The notes beneath the pieces were generated by a model. The model had not been told where the DNA came from and did no database searches. It saw nothing but the letters and a program-made list of their open reading frames with translations. Source: an uncultured Tolumonas sp. (lineage in GTDB: Bacteria; Pseudomonadota; Gammaproteobacteria; Enterobacterales; Aeromonadaceae). From it: DNA of 64,000 bases. The position numbers and the translations under genes were made by a program. This document shows, one piece after another, positions 59,746 through 64,000 of the stretch. Each line of letters starts with the position of its first letter. The stretch's first letter is position 1. The DNA is taken from positions 88,065 to 152,064 of the forward strand of contig NZ_OY781368.1 in the NCBI RefSeq assembly GCF_963676665.1, read 5' to 3'.

Positions 59746-61473
59746 ATGGCAAAATCCCTTCAGGTTCGGGTTGGCGGATATTCAATTGCCGGGCAAAAGG
59801 CCATCAATCAAGATGCGTTTGCCGTTAAGATCCCTGACCATCACGAACTGGATCATAAAGGGGTTGTCGCCGTCATTGCTGATGGCGTCAGTAGTTGTGA
59901 AGATTCACATATTGCCAGCCAGACCGCTGTTACCAGCTTCATTAATGATTATCTCAGCACCTCGCCGAACTGGAGTGTCAGCACCAGCGCTTCCAAAGTC
60001 ATTACCAGCTTGAATCGTTGGTTGTATCAGAAAAATCAGCAAAATCATGGTGTCAAAGACAGCATGCTGACGACGTTCACCGCCGCCGTAATTAAATCAT
60101 CCACGCTGCATGCGTTTCATGTCGGCGACACCCGAATTTATCTCTACAGCAATCAACAACTCGAAAAACTAACCACCGATCATGTCGCGATGAGTGGTAA
60201 ACGCACACACCTGACGCGTGCATTAGGGGCAGATTCGCACCTTGAAGTTGATTACTTAAAACGCTTACTCAGCGAAGGTGATCGCATTATTCTCACCTCC
60301 GATGGCGTGCATAGTGTGCTAACACCTGAGGCGATGCGCGACATTCTTGAACGTGAACATGATCTGGATGCACAAGCCAAGGCGCTGGTTAATCTGGCGT
60401 TATATAAAGCCAGTGACGATAACCTCACCGCGCTGATCCTTGCGGTGGATTCACTGCCCAACGAAACACTGGATGAAACGCAGCAGCGGCTAACCCAATT
60501 GCCTATTCCGCCCGTGTTACAGGTCGGAAATAAAATCGATGGTTATGAAGTGCTGGATATTATCTTCAGCGGCACGCGCAGCCACATGTATAAAGTCAAA
60601 GACAGTGAAACCGGTGCGCTGTTTGTGCTCAAAGCGCCGTCAGAATATTTCACCGAAGATCTGCTGTATCTGGATGGGTTTATACGCGAAGAGTGGGTTG
60701 GGCTGACGATTGATCATCCGAACGTAATGAAAGCCTATAAGCCGTTGCGGCCGAAACAGTTTATGTATTATCTGGGCGAATACATTGTTGGTTGTGATTT
60801 ACGAACCTGGATCAATGAACACCCTGAACCGGCATTAACCGAAGTCAGAGAGATCACCAAACAGATCATCGCCGGATTACGCGCTTTTCAGCGCAACGAC
60901 ATGGTGCATCAGGATCTAAAACCGGAAAATATCATGCTCACCACTGAGGGCAAGGTCAAGATCCTCGATTTTGGCACTGTGCTGATCGCGGGCAGTCAGG
61001 AAATGAATTCCCCGCTGGATAAGTCGATCCCGCAGGGGAGTGTGAATTACATTGCACCGGAATATCTGATGGGATTATCCGGCACCATGCGATCTGACCT
61101 ATTTTCGTTGGGCGTCATTGTCTATGAGATGCTGGTCGGCAAGCTGCCTTATAAAGAACGCTCGCCGCGCGCGGGCAAATTAAACAGTTATGCCGAATTG
61201 ACCTATACGCCGGGGAAATACTTCCGTAAAGATCTGCCGGTCTGGGTTGATGCCGCATTACAAAAAGCATTACAGCCAGATCCGGAAAATCGCTATGAGG
61301 CATTTTCCGAGTTCTTTACTGATATATCGGCACCCAATCGTGCGCTGGAAGCCGATTTACAGCATCGCCCTATATTGGAAAAGAATCCGGTTTTATTCTG
61401 GAAACTGACGGCCTTGGCGTTATTGCTGGGGAATTTGCTGCAGATGTTTTATCGCATTTTTAATGCAGGCTAG
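59746..61473 (+). CDS. Bifunctional PP2C phosphatase / Ser-Thr kinase
   Basis: This 575-residue fusion has an N-terminal PP2C domain (about 1-235) with AVIADGVSSCEDSHIAS, FHVGDTRIYLYS and IILTSDGVHSVL. A protein kinase domain (about 265-530) carries the VHQDLKPENIM catalytic loop, ILDFGTVLI (DFG) and SVNYIAPEYL in the activation segment. A C-terminal hydrophobic helix (FWKLTALALLLGNLLQMF) anchors it to the membrane. Similar fusions sit in nitrate assimilation islands of other Proteobacteria, but their targets are not settled. It lies between narK and nirB after a strong terminator. Confidence 0.9.
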   Translation: MAKSLQVRVGGYSIAGQKAINQDAFAVKIPDHHELDHKGVVAVIADGVSSCEDSHIASQTAVTSFINDYLSTSPNWSVSTSASKVITSLNRWLYQKNQQNHGVKDSMLTTFTAAVIKSSTLHAFHVGDTRIYLYSNQQLEKLTTDHVAMSGKRTHLTRALGADSHLEVDYLKRLLSEGDRIILTSDGVHSVLTPEAMRDILEREHDLDAQAKALVNLALYKASDDNLTALILAVDSLPNETLDETQQRLTQLPIPPVLQVGNKIDGYEVLDIIFSGTRSHMYKVKDSETGALFVLKAPSEYFTEDLLYLDGFIREEWVGLTIDHPNVMKAYKPLRPKQFMYYLGEYIVGCDLRTWINEHPEPALTEVREITKQIIAGLRAFQRNDMVHQDLKPENIMLTTEGKVKILDFGTVLIAGSQEMNSPLDKSIPQGSVNYIAPEYLMGLSGTMRSDLFSLGVIVYEMLVGKLPYKERSPRAGKLNSYAELTYTPGKYFRKDLPVWVDAALQKALQPDPENRYEAFSEFFTDISAPNRALEADLQHRPILEKNPVLFWKLTALALLLGNLLQMFYRIFNAG

Positions 61474-61478
61474 GTCAC

Positions 61479-61735
61479 AGAATCTTCGCCATGCTGGTTG
61501 ACTGATCTGGTGCAATTGCACCGTCGTGAATCACGAAAAACCATTAAAACCCTTTAAAAATACATCTAAAGGCTATGTTTTACGTGACTTTTAAAACTGG
61601 CATGAAAGCTGAATGTATCTAAATTGTTAACGGATTAGCCAACCAGTCTTCCCAACAACTTGGCTTTCCAACAATTTGGTCACTCAGGCAATGACGCCTC
61701 ACTGGTTAATTCCAGTGAGGCGTTTTTTTTGAGCA
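61479..61735 (+). repeat. Duplicated nasT-end/nrtA leader before nirB
   Basis: This stretch repeats 54587-54826. It includes the last 25 or so bases of nasT (shared GCTGGTTGACTGATC), a conserved leader (shared GAAAGCTGAATGTATC), and the P2 hairpin and terminator. It differs by point changes and an insertion of about 15 nt in the P1 loop. Together with 61735-61840 it fills the 378-bp gap between the kinase gene and nirB. Confidence 0.88.
61686..61730 (+). promoter_or_regulatory. ANTAR P2 hairpin and leader terminator before nirB
   Basis: AGGC-AATGAC-GCCT (61686-61699) has the A1/G4 hexaloop. It overlaps a terminator with stem CGCCTCACTGG / CCAGTGAGGCG (61695-61722), a 6-nt loop and eight T's to 61730. 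The P1 region forms AGCCAA...TTGGCT with a 17-nt loop in place of a hexaloop, so control may be altered. Confidence 0.75.
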
Positions 61736-61840
61736 TTACGTCCAGCAGGTGCTGACACAGTAACCCGCGTGAAGAGTGCTAGAACCACTAAAACGGATTT
61801 AATTGGAATCGATCCAATCAAAAATAGTGCCGTAGTTTAA
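61735..61840 (+). pseudogene. Remnant of the nrtD 3' end
   Basis: It starts with ATTACGTCCAGCAGGTGCTGA (shown here only in part: AGCAGGTGCTGA is shared with nrtD 57956-57967) and ends with AAAAATAGTGCCGTAG, matching the nrtD end (TAGTGCCGTAG). A TAA follows, as in nrtD. The middle is degraded. It is adjacent to the duplicated leader, as expected if a second nrtABD copy was lost by deletion. Confidence 0.82.
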
Positions 61841-61851
61841 GGAACATAAAC

Positions 61852-64000
61852 ATGAGCAAGCAACGTCTGTTAGTCGTCGGTAACGGCATGGTTGGCCACC
61901 ATTTTGTTGAACAACTGGTCAACGCGGGTGGTCTGGAACAATTCGAAGTCACCGTATTAGGTGCAGAGCCTGATAGCGCCTATGACCGGGTACATCTGTC
62001 CGAAGTTTTCGGCGGTCGTGCACCGAAAGAGCTGCAGATGGCTGATCCGGAATGGTATGCCGAAAAAGGCGTGTCACTGATCCTGAGCTGTAAAGCCGAA
62101 TCGCTGGATCTGGCAAACAAGACTATTACTTCCGAACAGGGCGAATCTTATGTTTTTGACAAAATGGTACTGGCAACCGGTTCTTATCCGTTCGTTCCAC
62201 CTATTCCTGGTCACGAGCGTAAAGGTTGCTATGTCTATCGCACGCTGGCTGACCTGGATGAAATCCGTGATGCCTGTGCTGGTGGCCGCACCGGTGTGGT
62301 TGTTGGTGGCGGTTTGCTGGGGCTGGAAGCGGCTAACGCGTTGCGTCTGCTCGGTCTGGAAACGCACGTCATTGAATTCGCACCACGCCTGATGCCGGTG
62401 CAGCTTGATCCGGTAGCCGTGATCTGCTGAAAAACAAAATTGGCAGCTTGGGCGTTAAAGTGCACGTCGATACCGCCACCGACAAAATCGTCGATGGGGA
62501 AGGCGCGCTGCACCGCATGATGTTTAAAGACGGCACCCATCTGGAAACGGATGTGATCCTGTTCTCTGCCGGTATCCGTCCGGAAGATCGTCTGGCTCGT
62601 CAGGCCGGTTTGGCTGTGGGCGAACGAGGTGGTATCACCATTGATGAACAGTGTGTGACTTCGCATCCGGATATTCTGGCTATCGGCGAGTGTGCGCTGT
62701 GGTCAGGTAAGATTTTTGGTCTGGTGGCTCCAGGCTATCAGATGGCACGTTCTGCGGTTAGCACACTGTTGGGTGGTGAAACCCGCTTCAAAGGTGCCGA
62801 TATGAGCACCAAGCTGAAGCTGATGGGTGTTGATGTGGGCGCCATCGGTGACAGCCATGCCGCCAATGCCGGCTCACAAGAATTACTGCTGCTGGATCGT
62901 CCGTCTGGTATCTACAAAAAACTGGTTACTGATGAAACCGGCAAATTCCTGCTCGGTGCGATCCTGATTGGTGATAACAGCGATTACGACCAACTGCTGC
63001 AATTTTATCTGAACAAGATGGAGCTGCCAGATCCGGCGCTGTCACTGCTGCTACCGGAAGGTGGTAGTGCAAAACCTACTTCACTGGCGCTGCCGGATAC
63101 GGCAACAATTTGTTCCTGCCATAACGTCACCAAAGGTGATGTGGTAGCAGCCGTTAAAGCCGGTAATCACACCGTTGCGGATGTTAAATCTTGCACCAAA
63201 GCCGGCACCGGTTGTGGTGGTTGTTCAAACCTGCTGAAACAGGTGGTCGATCAGACGCTGATCGAGCTGGGCATGGAAGCAAACAATCACGTTTGCGAAC
63301 ACTTTGCCTTTACCCGTCAGGAATTGTTCCACCAGATCCGTGTGGGTGAGCTGAAAAGTTTTGAACAAGTGTTAAGTAAACATGGTCAGGGTCGCGGTTG
63401 TGATGTCTGCAAACCAATGATTGGTTCTATCATGGCGTCACTGTGGAATGACCATATTCTGGAAAAAAAGCATCAGCCTTTGCAGGATACCAATGACGCG
63501 TTCCTCGGTAATCTGCAAAAAGACGGTACCTATTCCATCGTGCCACGTATTGCCGGCGGTGAAATTACCCCCGATAAACTGATTGTGCTCGGTCAGGTCG
63601 CGAAGAAATACAACCTCTACACCAAGATCACCGGTGGTCAGCGTGTCGATTTGTTCGGTGCCCGTGTCGATCAACTACCCGTGATTTGGCAAGAACTGGT
63701 TGATGCGGGTTTTGAAACCGGTCATGCCTACGGCAAATCACTGCGTACCGTGAAATCGTGCGTTGGTTCAACCTGGTGCCGTTACGGCGTGAAAGATTCT
63801 GCCGGTATGGCGGTCACTTTAGAGAATCGCTACAAGGGCATTCGTGCGCCACACAAAATCAAGTTTGCGGTTTCTGGTTGTACGCGTGAATGCGCCGAAG
63901 CACAAAGCAAAGACTTTGGTGTGATTGCCACTGAAAAAGGCTGGAACCTGTATGTATGTGGTAACGGCGGTATGCGCCCACGCCATGCCGATCTGTTCGC
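61852..64000 (+). pseudogene. nirB: Nitrite reductase (NADH) large subunit, frameshifted, incomplete at the window end
   Basis: The start has LLVVGNGMVGHHFVEQL and the FAD/NADH-binding modules (VVVGGGLLGLEAANALRL). Reading stops at 62430 in AVIC, but NirB homology continues in the other frame (DLLKNKIGSLGVKVH) to the window end. One missing G near 62416-62420 explains it. Beyond come two BFD-type iron-sulfur segments (ICSCHNVTKGD, GTGCGGCSNLL, GRGCDVCKP) and the siroheme/[4Fe-4S] half (SGCTRECAEAQ). It would reduce nitrite to ammonium. AAGGA precedes the ATG. The shift may be a sequencing error, since the rest is well conserved. Confidence 0.88.

Noticed and set aside
1..64000. tRNA, rRNA, CRISPR arrays and prophage genes
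   Set aside because: I looked on both strands and saw no cloverleaf-like or rRNA sequence, no regularly spaced repeats and no phage genes.

Overview
The window reads as a chromosomal segment of a facultatively anaerobic gammaproteobacterium, most likely in or near Aeromonadales (a Tolumonas-like organism). This is inferred from gene content and protein similarity recalled from memory, not from a search. Base composition and codon use look even throughout. I see no rRNA, tRNA, CRISPR or phage. One intact insertion sequence is present.

Layout. 1-5.7 kb: the end of a LysR regulator, a Nudix hydrolase, a Na,K-ATPase-like P-type ATPase, a membrane GGDEF protein and an orphan PAAR protein. 5.7-13.5 kb: a nitric-oxide defence island with hmp, ytfE, norR, norV, norW, fpr and nsrR. 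Three iterated NorR sites and a sigma-54 promoter face ytfE, and NsrR-type palindromes lie at norV and nsrR. 13.6-18.9 kb: housekeeping and accessory genes (YqaA, GNAT, bluB, an SDR, a YegD-like Hsp70, an AbrB-family permease). 19.1-24.2 kb: a tonB-exbB-exbD-PepSY iron-uptake operon and a LacI regulator. 24.2-29.5 kb: a pyruvate formate-lyase-like gene split by an IS5-type element, then acuR and acuI. Four copies of one operator (TAGAC-N5-GTCTA) tie the three genes into one apparent acrylate-responsive regulon. 29.5-32.6 kb: fragments of cysI and a zinc-ribbon protein, then cydABX. 32.7-40.9 kb: a MocR regulator and one long operon kguE-kguK-kguT-kguD-edd-eda, a full route from 2-ketogluconate to pyruvate and glyceraldehyde 3-phosphate. 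41-50.3 kb: a phosphoribosyltransferase, an MFS/P-type ATPase pair, two more hydroxyacid dehydrogenases, a doubly frameshifted cation efflux gene, a frameshifted SnoaL-like gene and a UDG-family protein. 50.4-64 kb: a nitrate assimilation island with nasA, cobA, an ANTAR regulator, nrtABD, narK, a PP2C-kinase fusion and nirB, which runs off the end.

How it works together. The nitrate island appears to be controlled by transcription antitermination. Leaders before nasA, nrtA and nirB each carry a hexaloop hairpin (A1, G4) overlapping a terminator, and the ANTAR protein is encoded between them. The nirB leader is a duplicate of the nasT-3'-end/nrtA leader, followed by a remnant of the nrtD 3' end. 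It is therefore a scar of a duplication that now flanks narK and the kinase gene. Nitrate reduction links to the NO island because nitrite and NO are neighbouring metabolites.

Four single-base frameshifts (two in the cation efflux gene, one in the SnoaL-like gene, one in nirB) may be real or may be sequencing errors. The IS disruption of the formate-lyase gene is precise, with a 4-bp target duplication, and looks recent.
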